From Spinacia oleracea (Eukaryota; Streptophyta; Magnoliopsida; Caryophyllales; Amaranthaceae), in NCBI RefSeq assembly GCF_020520425.1, contig NC_079487.1:63480398-63544397 (forward strand): 64,000 bases of DNA, written 5' to 3'. The position numbers were made by a program, and so were the translations under genes. Below the pieces are notes generated by a model. The model was not told the origin of the DNA, did not search any database, and was given only the letters and a program-made list of their open reading frames with translations. Positions within the stretch are counted from its first letter, which is position 1. Each line of letters opens with the position of its first letter. Positions 45,501-55,899 of this stretch are shown in pieces.

Positions 45501-48500
45501 TACACACTTTGGTTCATCACCAAACTGTAGATTCTCGTCGGAGTACCAGAATGAGGAGGTTGATTGAGTAGAAAAGGAAAAGGAGGTAGTGAAAATAGAT
45601 TTGGAAATATCAAAGTGCATAAAACATTCAGAATTTGAGGACATCTCCAAATCAAGAGAGGAGCAAAGCCCAATGGGTGGTTGTTTTGATGGAAGTTCTG
45701 AGAAAATGGAGGTGAAGAACAGTAGATCCGAATATTATTTGGGAATTTTTGAGGAAGGTTTTGCCGAAGAACATAGGGGAGATGGGGGTTGTGATTTCGT
45801 GATGATTGAGAGTGGAAATTTGAGATATGAGTCTGACGGTTTTTATGGTGGTCTGCCTCAAGGAATATTTGAGCGAGGTAGCGTCGGAGGCTGTGGTTCT
45901 GGTGTTGGGCCAAGTAGGTTCGGGTGCGGCTGCGCTGGAGGTGGAGGTGGACGATCTGTAGGCTATTCCAACAGTTACAGGCCTAAGGGTAGAACCACCG
46001 TTTGTGGTGGCCTGAATAGGGATAGAGAAGGATTCACGAAGGGCGGATCACCGGCAAGTGGGTCGCGGGGTGGACCTGGGTATTCATCAAGCACAGGTAC
46101 CGGAAATAGTTCAAGCTTCGTCGCCGGCAAAAAAGTTGTTGGTGAAGTAGGGTGGTGCTCATGGTGGGCCGCTCCACAGATTTTCCAGAAGTGGGCAAGG
46201 GATTGTTAGGTCACCTGACGAAAATTGCTAGATTATTTGGAGGAGATGACCCGGGTACCCACCCAACTATGCTTCGAGGAGTAAAGCACAAGGAAAGTTT
46301 TGTGTTGGCCCATCTAAAAGCCTTTCTTGTTGCTTTAAATGGGGATAGCTCCTTTTTTGGGCTTATTCTTTTTAGGCCCAAGTATTTACAACCCATTTAC
46401 TTTACCTACTTTTCCTTTCCTTTCAGTCCACAAGATTATAGCCCACTTAAAAGGAATTAGCTAGCGCCCAATTCTGACACTTCCCCACCCCTCCATGTTT
46501 AAGTCCTACACGTTTCTCGAACAAACCAGCTCTAAACACCAAACTCTTCACATATATGACATAATCTACTGGTAATTGTGGTAAGTCCCAGTATTGTTTT
46601 CCAATAATCAAGCATTTTGGGAAATGTCAACACCTCATTGATAAGGAGCTTGAAGGCAAGATAAAACAATGTCTGGTTTTTGAGTATCACGACAAATGGG
46701 GCACAGATCATTGTGGCTGCCAGCATCGAGAAGTGAGTGCCGACTACTATCCACCTTGAGGACAAGGTGGAAGTTTGGGGGGCCGGTAATGCAATGAACT
46801 GATATTATGGAGAGGGGTAGTTCAAGAAATAGCTTTATAAGTTAGTAGGGGTATCTGGGGAATAAGATAGGGGGTAGTTAGGGAAGTAAAACTATATATA
46901 GAGAGGTTTTTAGACAGGGAATGACATGTTGAATATTGTAGAGTAATTTGGTTGAGCTTTAAGAGCTCGTTGGGAGAGAAATCAAGCCTCTCGAATGCTT
47001 GAATGTCGGTTACTTCTTGTACTTTCAGTTTATTAATCAAATCTTCATTAATCTCTTGCCTTTCGGTCTGTTATCTATGCTAATTCATAGCAAACTTAGA
47101 TTCAAAAGAGCAATTCCTCATCTCCGCACATCACCAACTTTTGTTTGACATTACTACTGCAATGAATTAATCCAATTCTATGTTATATGATGTCAATTTT
47201 GTGGTGTCTTTAAAGGCCTAAACTAAATAAATCATTAAACAAGGAGCTAGGGTAGCAACATTATACTATAGCTTTTGATTGCAAAAGCATTACAGAACTA
47301 ATCAACAGGAAGAAAAAGTACTTCGATCAATGGATTAATCCTGGAGGGAGTACCCAGATAGAAAAGGTGGCAGTGTCACCTTAATTTTTAAAACAGTAGG
47401 CTAACTAGCTTCTCCAAAGTAGCCGAGAATATTTTACAAGCTTCTTCCCCAGAAATGTTTGAAGTGATTGCTGACAAAGGTAAAATAACACTCAAGAGTG
47501 AAATGTGCATGGGCAAGCAGTGCCCAAGTCTCCTTTCTACCCCGTCCTTCTCTGTCTATCTCCCCACCCCCCTGTGCTCCTCTCCCATCTCCCCTCCAAT
47601 CATCTATCCATCTACTTATCACAAGCCACAGAATACAACTCTACTTAACAGCTAAAGAGTTCTGATGTGAGCAGCAGGTGCAATAAATAGTGTGTGGTTA
47701 AAGATATGAAAGTTTTAATAAGTGAAAGCAAGGCCATTATATGATCAACCAAGAGAAGGCATAAAAACCGAAGATAAAGAAAATTAACAAAAAAGCGTAC
47801 TTTCTTTCCTCTCCAACATCTTCCCATAGAGCCAATTTCAAAATCCCAGCATACACAACTTATGCAAACAGCATATGACACTACATTAAGGCTCCGTTTG
47901 GTAGGGCGTAAAACGTTTTCATGGAAAACAATTTTCCCCTTTTCAATCATTTTACGTTGTTTGGTTGGGTAAGGGATGTAAAACGATTTTACATGACTTC
48001 CTCAAATGTGGAAAACTCTTTCCATTTGAAAGGGAGGGAAACCACTTTTCCTTCTTTCCTCCCTACCCCCTTCTCCTTTCTTCCCCTCAATCTTCACCAT
48101 TTTCTCCCATTTTCCTTTAAGTTACCAAACAAAGGAAAATTAGTTTGTAATTGTATTTTCCCTTGAAAATTATTTTCCATGGAAAATCATTTTACATTGA
48201 AAACGTTTTACGCCCTACCAAACAGAGCCTAAGGGTTTATCACAACAGTACAAACACTACAAATTAATTTGACTTGTTCAATTGAAGTGTTCAAATCAGT
48301 AATTAACCTTCATTGATTTTACTTCAACAAACCCAAAACTAAGTACACACTATTGAATTTCTTTTCTAATTCAAGTCTTATTACAGCTCATTTGAATCAA
48401 ATTTAAAAGCAACAAACTAAAAACATTATACCCTATCAACACAATGGCGCATAACACCATTTAGGTTTAAACATGTTACTTAATTAAACAAAAATAATGA

Positions 48501-48717
48501 ATAATTCAGAGAGTTCAAGAAACCCTAAATACCTAGTTCGCAATCTGTCGTAAATCAGATGAACAATTCAACAAAAAAATACTGTAAAAAATAAAAGAGA
48601 GAGGAAAATACCAGTCTCAGGGTCAGGGCAAGGTTCATCTCTGGGAGGAGACCATTGATAATCTTGATAATAACGGCGCCTTGGACGCGCGTAATTCCGT
48701 CGATCCCATTTCCCCAT
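42504..48717 (-). CDS. Spliced host gene, conserved plant protein of unknown function, WG/GW-rich
   Basis: Two coding exons on the minus strand: 48612-48717 (ATG at 48717, MGKWDRRNYARPRRRYYQDY...) and 42504-43621. The donor CTG|GTATTTTCC and acceptor CATCAG|AGGTTTGG join in phase 1, giving PETEVWQDNVPMWEKKFC and 407 residues in all. Residues about 36-130 look like a conserved domain (VPMWEKKFCYLVG, VLSWDDSAGEEAF, NPDMYIDEINWNP). I recall similar unnamed plant proteins but cannot name the family. Residues about 173-255 hold two tandem copies of a roughly 40-residue repeat (GWGQWD...DDDPW / GWNQLD...KEDPW). WG or GW occurs at about 178-180, 216, 258, 289, 337 and 347. The C-terminus is basic and Gly/Asn-rich. 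No signal peptide or membrane segment is seen. Confidence 0.75.
44792..45096 (+). repeat. 5' LTR of the intronic element
   Basis: TGCAATGACCTGATATTATGG...CATAGCA. It differs from the 3' LTR by scattered substitutions and short indels. Confidence 0.88.
45374..46209 (+). pseudogene. Gag-like remnant inside the intronic LTR element
   Basis: A 65-codon frame at 45374-45571 (KVAIIGLGDEALRWVQGE, FHSWQELKGQVMLH) resembles the gag region of LTR retrotransposons, which often has a 'A..W...' and 'W.....L' pattern. A second frame at 45589-46209 (206 codons) is Glu-rich, then Gly/Ser-rich, with no known motif. Together they may be decayed gag. Confidence is low for the second frame. Confidence 0.45.
46790..47092 (+). 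repeat. 3' LTR of the intronic element
   Basis: TGCAATGAACTGATATTATGG...CATAGCA, followed by AACTT. Confidence 0.88.
47890..48229. mobile_element. PIF/Harbinger-like MITE, 340 bp, in intron
   Basis: The left end GGCTCCGTTTGGTAGGGCGT and the inverse of the right end GGCTCTGTTTGGTAGGGCGT match for about 30 bp (continuing AAAACGTTTTC). TAA lies on both flanks (47887-47889 and 48230-48232), the 3-bp duplication typical of PIF/Harbinger and Tourist elements. Non-coding. Confidence 0.9.
48612..48717 (-). other. First coding exon of the host gene (35 codons)
   Basis: 106 nt. Encodes an Arg/Tyr-rich N-terminus (RRNYARPRRRYYQDYQW). The translated frame, canonical donor and exact phase match to the distal exon support it. 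Confidence 0.75.
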
Positions 48718-49002
48718 TTCGCCTTATTTCTGCTCCCACGAATTGCAATAATCTTAAAATTAAAACAAGAATCCCCAATTCAATTGAAAACAGGTTTTAC
48801 GAATTAAATTAGGGTTCTTGTGAAGAAGAGACAGAAAGAGGAGCGATGTAGTATTGGACTATTGGGTGTTGAATGCAGAAAGAAAAGCCCCACAGTATGG
48901 AGGAAAATTACAGAGGGAAGAAGGAATTTATATGGGAAAATTACGTTTAAACATTTATTTCTACCGACCAGACAGCATGGGCTTTTTTCGCAATTTGGAT
49001 TA
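48718..49002 (-). promoter_or_regulatory. Upstream region of the host gene
   Basis: About 285 bp between the start codon and the inverted-repeat element. It should contain the 5' UTR and core promoter. No clear TATA box was identified. Open frames of about 70 codons on both strands look incidental. Confidence 0.35.
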
Positions 49003-49244
49003 TACACCCGAGTGCACAGTGCTCATTGTGCACCCTGTTGAACATTTATTGAAAATCTAATGAACATTGAGAACGATTTCAATGTACATGTACTAGTGAA
49101 ATATTTAAATTATATGTTCTATGAATTTGAACTATATGTTCATTGGCTATATGTTCTTTGGATATGAACAATATGTTCTTTGTATTTGAACTATATGTTC
49201 TTTGTAAAACAGGGTGCACAGTGAGCATTGTGCACTCGGGTGTA
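49003..49244. mobile_element. MITE with 37-bp terminal inverted repeats, 242 bp
   Basis: Left TACACCCGAGTGCACAGTGC and right (inverted) TACACCCGAGTGCACAATGC continue to match over about 37 bp. The flanks are TA on both sides (49001-49002, 49245-49246). The core is AT-rich with repeated ATATGTTCTTTG. A TA duplication suggests Tc1/mariner type. Confidence 0.85.
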
Positions 49245-49619
49245 TAAACCATATTTTGGGATTTTTTTATCCATGACATGATAAATTGATAATTCTTCTT
49301 TTATAGTTTTATGCAGTGAAAAGAGGGGGTTTCGTTTTTCAATTCCAGTTGCATGGACCCGGTCCACCATAAGTTTACCATGGACTAGGGTAATTAGAAA
49401 TATCATTTAATAGCGTTTATTTAATAGCGCTTTTCCCCCTTCCGCTGTCAAAAATGTCAAATATAGCATATTATAGCGCTTATAAAAAACACGCTGTCAT
49501 AAATACACATATTATAACGCTTGTCCGATATACCCTGTCATTTTTCATACATATGATAACGCTCCTTAAAAAAACGCTTTCAAATGTTATAGGAAAAAAC
49601 TTAAAAAAATATATACACT

Positions 49620-51655
49620 TTCAAAATTGACTGAACGCGGCTTGTGAGTGCCTACCTTCTCTCCTTCTCACACCTTCCTCGTTATTTTTCTCTCTCTCTT
49701 CTCACCTACCTTCTATGCTTCTACTCTCACCAACTCCTCTCACCGGCCGTCGAAAACCAATGATCCGACATGGAAGGAAATCATAGGAAGCACAACTACA
49801 CTGTTGTGTTCATTCTTGTCGGCATTTTTGGAATTGAGTTTAGGAAATTAGGGTTTGTGAATTAGGATTTGGGGATTTGGGACTACGCGAGCATGGCGCA
49901 CCAGTGCTCCACCACGGAACCACTCCATCTGGTCTAGCGACGTGAGTGACTTCCGGTAGCCGACATCGGTGATCGACGACGGAGCCAGATTTGTTTTTTA
50001 TTTTAGTAAATTTTCAATTAAAATTCTAATTAAATTGTATTCAAATATTTTTGTAATTACGTATTATAATTTGTTAGCAGATTCGCATTGTCAATCGATC
50101 ACAATCGGAGCATAGAAACCCACGGTAGCAATTTCCTTCATATGGCGGGGCTTTCCTTCTCACAGCAAGAGTGGAAAATCGAATTTCAAGGTATACTCCA
50201 TAAAATTTAAGGAGTTTTGCTGATTTATGTTTGGGTTGTTCTTAATTTTATGTTTTGAAATGTAGGGTTATAGTTAATTAATTTTCTTGAATTGGTTGTG
50301 TAGGGAATTGAAGGGGGGTTGAATTCAATTACAATTAATTAAATTATGGGTTTTGGTCATCTGAATTTGTATATGTAGGTTGTGAGTATTATGTGATTTC
50401 ATTATTGTGTTCCGATTTTTAATTTGATGGGTTGTTGAATTGCCAAGGGTGGAAACAATGTCACTGTCATTTCAGGATGGAGGAGTACTGAGTTACTTTT
50501 TTTCAACTGGTTTTTATTAATCAAAATTTATATTTGCCTGAGATTTTTGATTTTTTTGTGGAACAAAATTTGTTCTTCTTGAACTGCTCTTAGCTGAAGT
50601 GAATTTTTTTTTATCATAGCTTATCTTTGTTACTGATCTGCAACTTGCTCACTTGTACTTCGTATAAGCATACAACCTTTAAGAAGATGCATGAGCCCCA
50701 TGAGAATTTAAACATTCAGTTTGTTGTTCCTCTACAGCTCTATACTTGTTGTTAGCTTTACATGACAAGTAAATATGGTAAATGATAAACTTTCAATGCT
50801 CCAACATAATTTATTTTTGAACAATAGAAGTTAGTACTTTTCTCAATAGTTGCAGCACCTCTAAGAGCTTCCTACAAAATTTAGAAAATTAAAGTTAGAA
50901 TCATTCTAAAAACAATAACCGAAAGCTTTTTCTGACATCTGGAGGAGTTACAACAACAGGTAGCTCTAAACTATAATTACTCCTTGTGCTTATTCTTAAT
51001 CTGTTAGTCAATTCAGTTCTATTGTTTGGCAGTGAACTGAAATTAGAGAATTGCAACACCAACCAGCATTCTAAAAGTCTATAGTTTGTATTTTCAGTTT
51101 TGTAATGAGCACTTGTAATTTGGACTTGCATATGCGGGTTTCATCTACGATGGGTAACTTGCAGATTTCCCTTTACTGGCTTTATTTTAATGATTTACAT
51201 TTGCAAATTTACATTTTAGATAGATTAAATTCTGTTCTGAGGTAATTAAATTGCTTGAGATTGTCCATTACTGGCTTTATTTTAACGATCAAAAGCTGCT
51301 TGTTTAATCAACTTATTTTCTTTTGTTATGCCTATAAAGAAATCAAATATGATCTGGGTTTTAAGGCCCTGCAGTCATAATGGAAGACTTATGGCCCGTC
51401 AATAGGCGAAGAGTGTGTTTTTCTGATGTTGCTGTGTTGATATATGATTCTGTACTGTTTGTTTTTTGTTTCAGAATGAATATTAAATTGGAAGGATGTA
51501 TTTCGAAAATTTGGGGCAGTTTACTTCAGAACAATTTTTTATGCAAGAGCCTTAGAATGACAAGTAGAGAACACATACTGATGTTCAGTAGCACATATAT
51601 CTTCAGGTCTTTGTTGATAAGATTACGATGAGTAAGCAGTTAAGTTTTGTTGCAG
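49620..51655. other. Interior of CACTA-like element 1, left part
   Basis: Pyrimidine-rich stretch at about 49650-49740, then AT-rich sequence with intron-like composition. No exon could be assigned with confidence. A 76-codon minus frame (50901-51131) and an 83-codon plus frame (51380-51631) have no recognisable motif. Confidence 0.4.
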
Positions 51656-51978
51656 CTGATTACCAGAATGAAGCTGAGGTTAGGGAGGCACTTGCTGATG
51701 CATTTCAAACTGGGCTTGTTAAGAGGGAGGATCTTTTCATAACCACTAAGGTCAGTCTGTTTTCAAAGGGATAAAAGGGGACAGTGTTTCTAATTTTGGG
51801 AGATATCTGGCTCACTAGCTGACTACTGCACTCATGTATCATATCTGATCCCAATTGCAGCTGTGGAACTCTGACCATGGACATGTACTTGAAGCCTGTA
51901 AAGACAGTTTAAAGAAACTTCGCCTTGATTATTTGGATCTGTACTTGGTTCAATTTCCTGTAGCCACAAAGAATACTG
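51656..51978 (+). pseudogene. Aldo-keto reductase gene fragment (two exons)
   Basis: Exon 51656-51750 after acceptor TTGCAG encodes ADYQNEAEVREALADAF...KREDLFITTK. Exon 51861-51978 after acceptor TTGCAG encodes LWNSDHGHVLEACKDSLKKL, then LRLDYLDLYLVQFPVATKN. The donors AAG|GTCAGT and CTG|GTAAAA fit. The sequence strongly resembles plant NADP-dependent sorbitol-6-phosphate / mannose-6-phosphate reductase-type aldo-keto reductases. It covers only the region around the catalytic-Lys (TTK) strand and the LDLYLVH-type strand, here with Gln in place of the His that lies in the active site of this family. The N-terminal exon and everything after are missing. Confidence 0.8.
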
Positions 51979-52866
51979 GTAAAATTAAAAATCTCGACTG
52001 TTGAATCATAAATTGCAAATATAGTTATGCTAGGAACAACATCTGACTGATATAAAGATGTTGGGTTTTTCTGATAATGCTACCGAATTGGTTTATAAAT
52101 TGCACCAGTCTTATTGTGCCATGTTTGTGAAGAAGCTTGCTCGTGCTCGTGTAAGTATTATTTATTGGTTGGATACCTACGACCTCATTGTTACAGGAGT
52201 AAAGAGTTTAAGATAGGATACCCTGATAACTTTGCATATTCCTTGGTTTCAGTTGGTTTTTTTTATCTTAATGATTCAGTCATTCAGACAAGGCTTTACT
52301 TCAAAGATATGGGTAAGCAGCTTAATTGGCCTGGTTAATAGACGAAGCAATCTCAGCTTAATAGGCAGCTTAATTAGCCTGGTTATCGTATAATATTGGT
52401 TCAGGCAAGGCTTTGCCTGAGTAAGAATCATTGTTTTTATGTCACAATGTTACTGGTCTTAGGGGTTGATTTATGCTTAGGATCTTATTCACTGTCTGTG
52501 GAATCACGTTTTCTATAAAATGTTTTTGTTAATTGTTTTCTTTAAAAGAACTTGCAATCCTCTAGTGCTGATCTAAGTCAAAGATGAAGCTTTGCAGAAT
52601 TGGAGATTCCATTAGTTATAGAAGTTGTTTACTTGTTGCTGCATTGAGCAATCATAATAATCAGCCTGTGGTTTATTTACGAGTCATTTGAATTGTCATT
52701 ATAATAATTAGTCCCTACAGATTCTGTGTAGTTTAGTTTTAATGGGTTCTGAATGTTAATGTTATTGTTTTTTATTGCCGTTGTACTTGAGTTTTTGAGT
52801 AAATCGGATCACTAGATTCCTTGCTTGGATTACTACTGTCTTGTGTAACCGGTTACTTTGTCCCAG

Positions 52867-52968
52867 ATTTGACATCCCAGATGCTTGTGAGAGACTTAAT
52901 CCCCTCAGTGCCTTCTTTAGATTCACCTGGTCAAGTACAATTTATGATAGGAGATTGTGAAGCTGCAG
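52867..52968 (+). pseudogene. Unidentified host exon fragment
   Basis: 102 nt between acceptor TCCCAG and donor CAG|GTAATG, open throughout with the same phase at both ends. It reads LTSQMLVRDLIPSVPSLDSP followed by GQVQFMIGDCEAA. Codon composition and splice sites look real, but I do not recognise the protein. It may be from a second captured gene. Confidence 0.45.
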
Positions 52969-53861
52969 GTAATGCCTTTCTCTTTAGTTAGATATTGCAG
53001 TACCTGCACAGCTTCAATTTATCAGCAAGGCATATTATTTTCTAGCTTCAATTTATCAGCAAGGCAATTTTTGCAATTCTTTTCCAATAGCATCATAATC
53101 TATTCCTATAATGTGAAGTTCATATTTTTTTCCCTTCATGTATGCCACTTATTGTTTATGGTAATATTAGTTCATTCGTTTTTTTCCCTTCTATATATAT
53201 ATATATATGAATCCTTATGCCCCCATTGATTCGCAGTACTTTTCAGATTGACAGTTTTCAAGTTAGGACAAAGAGCGGATTGACGAAGCAAGAACCGAAT
53301 GGGTGCGCCATGTTGTTCAACAATTGTGTAATCGCTAGGTTATGTTGAAGGAACCAAAAAACATACGATTCTATTAATTATTAATTAATGTATTTTGCAT
53401 AGTTTAATGTTTAGAATTTTTATTTTAGATCTATGCAATCGGTTTTGTAAGGGTGATAATTGTAAAAATTCTTTTAATAGAGGTTTGGAAATTAATTTCA
53501 ACTATTTACTATTCTTCAATATATGGTGTTATTTTGTGGCAAAAAATGAAATGTTTTTCTAGTATATTATAAATAATTAAAAATAATTTAAAAATAACTT
53601 TAATAGCGCTTCAGATACATCCACTATTAGAAAATAATTTAAAAGTTGGCGGTAAATCTTTGACAGCATTTCTTTAATAGCGCTTATAATGTGATATGAA
53701 AGAAACATTTGAATTATCCTGATATGACATATTACAACGCTTTTGAAAAGCGCTATTAAAGGTACCTTTTACTTTTAATAGCGGAGCCATCAACAGCGCT
53801 TCAAGAAGCGCTGTAAAAAGCATTATTAAGCGCTATAAAAAGCATTTTTTGTCGTAGTAGG

Positions 53862-55132
53862 TAATTTTAACAGTGAGTAAATTATAGAAACTGTAGGTTC
53901 TGTAAAGTAACTATATCTCCAGAATAATAACTATGAACATAATAATGATAAGAATAACTATTCTATCCAAAGAGTAACTATATCATATAGAAAAGTAATT
54001 TTAACTGTAAAACAATTACTACTATATATTCATTCTTGCAGACAAAAAGAGTAAATTATAGAAACTATAGGTTCTGTAAAGTAACTATATTTTCAGAATA
54101 GTAACTATGAAATAAATAATAATAATAATATAGTAATTTCGATGAGAACAATTATTCTATCCAAAGATTAACTATATTATATAGAAAAATAACTTTAGCT
54201 GTAAAACAATTACTATATTATAAAAATAAACAATATGATATAGATGGTTTAGAGGTCATATAGTAATCTTTTCTATTATATATCACATAATTACTGAAAT
54301 ATAAAAGAGTAACTATATCAAAAGTAACAGTAATTATAACTCTTGAACAATAATAAAGAAAACATTAACTACTTGGTTAGTTGTTTTAGCTACGACATTC
54401 TAATTCTTTGCATCTATTAAAAAAACCATGTTAAACTCAAATGTTTTTTGAACTAAAAAATACTAATCGACACGTCCACGTGGACCACGTCTCTTTTTTC
54501 CACCAACACATCATGTCCTTCCTCTACCACGTTCTTGGTTTCCATTGTTGTCAGGATTTTCTTCTTCTCCTCCTGCTTTTGTTTTCCTTGCAGAATTTAT
54601 TCTTTGCACGATTTCAATTCTGGGTGCATCATCTTTGTATTGCTGAATCAATAATATTTAAACTAAGTTAATAATTTAACATTTAAATATGAAAAAATAA
54701 CATAGTAACTATGTAAAACGTGTAGTTTCTATTATGCATCATATAGTAACTCTTACCATTAACGATGGTAAAATACTTGCAGAATTGCATATATAGTTAT
54801 TGTTATTGTTATAGTCATATAGTTAATGTCAAAATAATATAGTCACTTTTATTAATAATAACATGGAGTACAAAGAAAGATCATAAAAAGAACATAATGA
54901 TAAGATAATAACTATTAAAAACATATAGTTACTATTATACATGATATAGTAACTCTTAATATTAATGATAGTCATATACGAGCAAGGTTGTAAATATAAT
55001 TATTGTTATGATCATGTAGTTGTTGTGATCATAACATAGTAACTCTTTTTATTAATAACATAGAAGACAACAAAGAACATGAAAAGAACATTATAATATA
55101 CATAAAAAACTATACCAAACATATAGTTACTA
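53862..55132. repeat. AT-rich 'agtaactat' repeat region, left
   Basis: Dominated by AGTAACTATAT-type motifs. A 174-bp tandem duplication is visible (GAGTAAATTATAGAAACT at 53875 and 54049). The same type of sequence resumes at 55476-55871 and again at 63736-64000, on the far side of CACTA element 2. Confidence 0.75.
54511..54650 (-). pseudogene. Short exon-like remnant, RG-rich tail
   Basis: On the minus strand, after the acceptor-like GATTCAG, the frame reads QYKDDAPRIEIVQRINSARK, then an acidic stretch and GNQERGRGRT before a stop at 54511-54513. A further basic stretch (KKRRGPRGR) follows the stop. It may be the end of a transposon or host gene such as a FAR1-like protein; I cannot tell. 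Confidence 0.35.
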
Positions 55133-55475
55133 CTCCCTCCATTCCTTTTTGTTCTTCCCGTTACTATTTCGGGCGTTCCATATGTTCTTCCCATTTCCTT
55201 TTTTGGACATACCTTTTTACCATAAAATTCTCCACCATCCCTTATTTAATTCATTCACATTTCCCTATTCACCCACCCAACCCCACTTTTATGATTTTTT
55301 ATTACTTTATTAAAAATATCTTCTCTCTCCTTCATTTCTTTATTACTTTCCTTTACTACTTTATTACTTTCTCTTACATTCAATCATTACTCTTACACAC
55401 AATCATTACAAGATTCCATTTTCTTAATCTCCACACCATTTCCCAAACGGGAAGAACATAGAGGAACAGAGGGAG
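55133..55475. mobile_element. Stowaway-like MITE, 343 bp
   Basis: Starts CTCCCTCCATTCCTTTTTGT and ends ...GAGGAACAGAGGGAG, with TA on both flanks (55131-55132 and 55476-55477). Inner parts of the inverted repeat include GTTCTTCCCGTT against AACGGGAAGAAC. Non-coding. Confidence 0.85.
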
Positions 55476-55871
55476 TATAATACAAAATATAATACCTATA
55501 AATATTATTGATGGTCATTTAGTCACAGAGTTGCAGACATAGTTGATGTGATAATAATATAGTAACTCTATCCATAATACAGTAACTATATCATTAAAAA
55601 TATAGAATAACATAAAAACATGCACATAACATAATAAACTAACATAGTACCTATTTCAAAAATATAGTAACTATATAAAACGTACAATAACTATTAAAGA
55701 AAATAAACATATGGTAACAAGTCATGATAAAATAAACATAATATCTATTTCAAACATATAGTACTATATAAATAATATAGTAACTATTGAAGAAAATAAA
55801 CATATGGTAACACATCATGATAAAATAAACATAGTACCTATTTCAAACATAAAGTAACTAATATAATAATA
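55476..55871. repeat. AT-rich 'agtaactat' repeat region, middle
   Basis: Continuation of the 53862-55132 repeats after the Stowaway-like element. It includes a near-duplicate of about 90 bp (ACATATGGTAACA...CATGATAAAATAAACATA at about 55708 and 55800). Confidence 0.75.
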
Positions 55872-55899
55872 CACTACTACAAAAACACCTTTTCGTGTT

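Larger units (their letters stand above)
44792..47092 (+). mobile_element. Non-autonomous LTR retrotransposon, 2.3 kb, in intron
   Basis: Direct LTRs at 44792-45096 (305 bp) and 46790-47092 (303 bp), both TGCAATGA...TTCATAGCA. A primer-binding site TGGTATCACAGC follows at 45099. A purine-rich AAGTTTGGGGGGCC tract lies before the 3' LTR. The flanks AACTC and AACTT form a near-perfect 5-bp duplication. Just before the tract, CACCTTGAGGACAAGGTGG resembles the end of gypsy pol genes, so the parent may be Ty3/gypsy. No RT, integrase or protease is present. Confidence 0.88.
43622..48611 (-). other. Large intron 1 of the host gene (4990 bp)
   Basis: Intron between the two coding exons, swollen by a 2.3-kb LTR element (44792-47092) and a 340-bp MITE (47890-48229). 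The remaining 43622-44790, 47098-47889 and 48230-48611 are AT-rich, with no further exon that I can support. A minus-strand open stretch at 43697-43894 lacks motifs. Confidence 0.65.
49385..53861. mobile_element. CACTA-like element 1, decayed, carrying gene fragments
   Basis: Both ends have clusters of TAATAGCGCTT / AAGCGCTATTA motifs (about 49405-49570 and 53600-53840), the kind of subterminal repeats seen in CACTA elements. The right end ...GCATTTTTTGTCGTAGTAG resembles the CACTAC... terminus in reverse, with the last base altered. The left terminus is too diverged to fix to the base. No transposase is seen. The interior holds aldo-keto reductase exons (51656-51978) and another exon-like piece (52867-52968). 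Confidence 0.55.
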
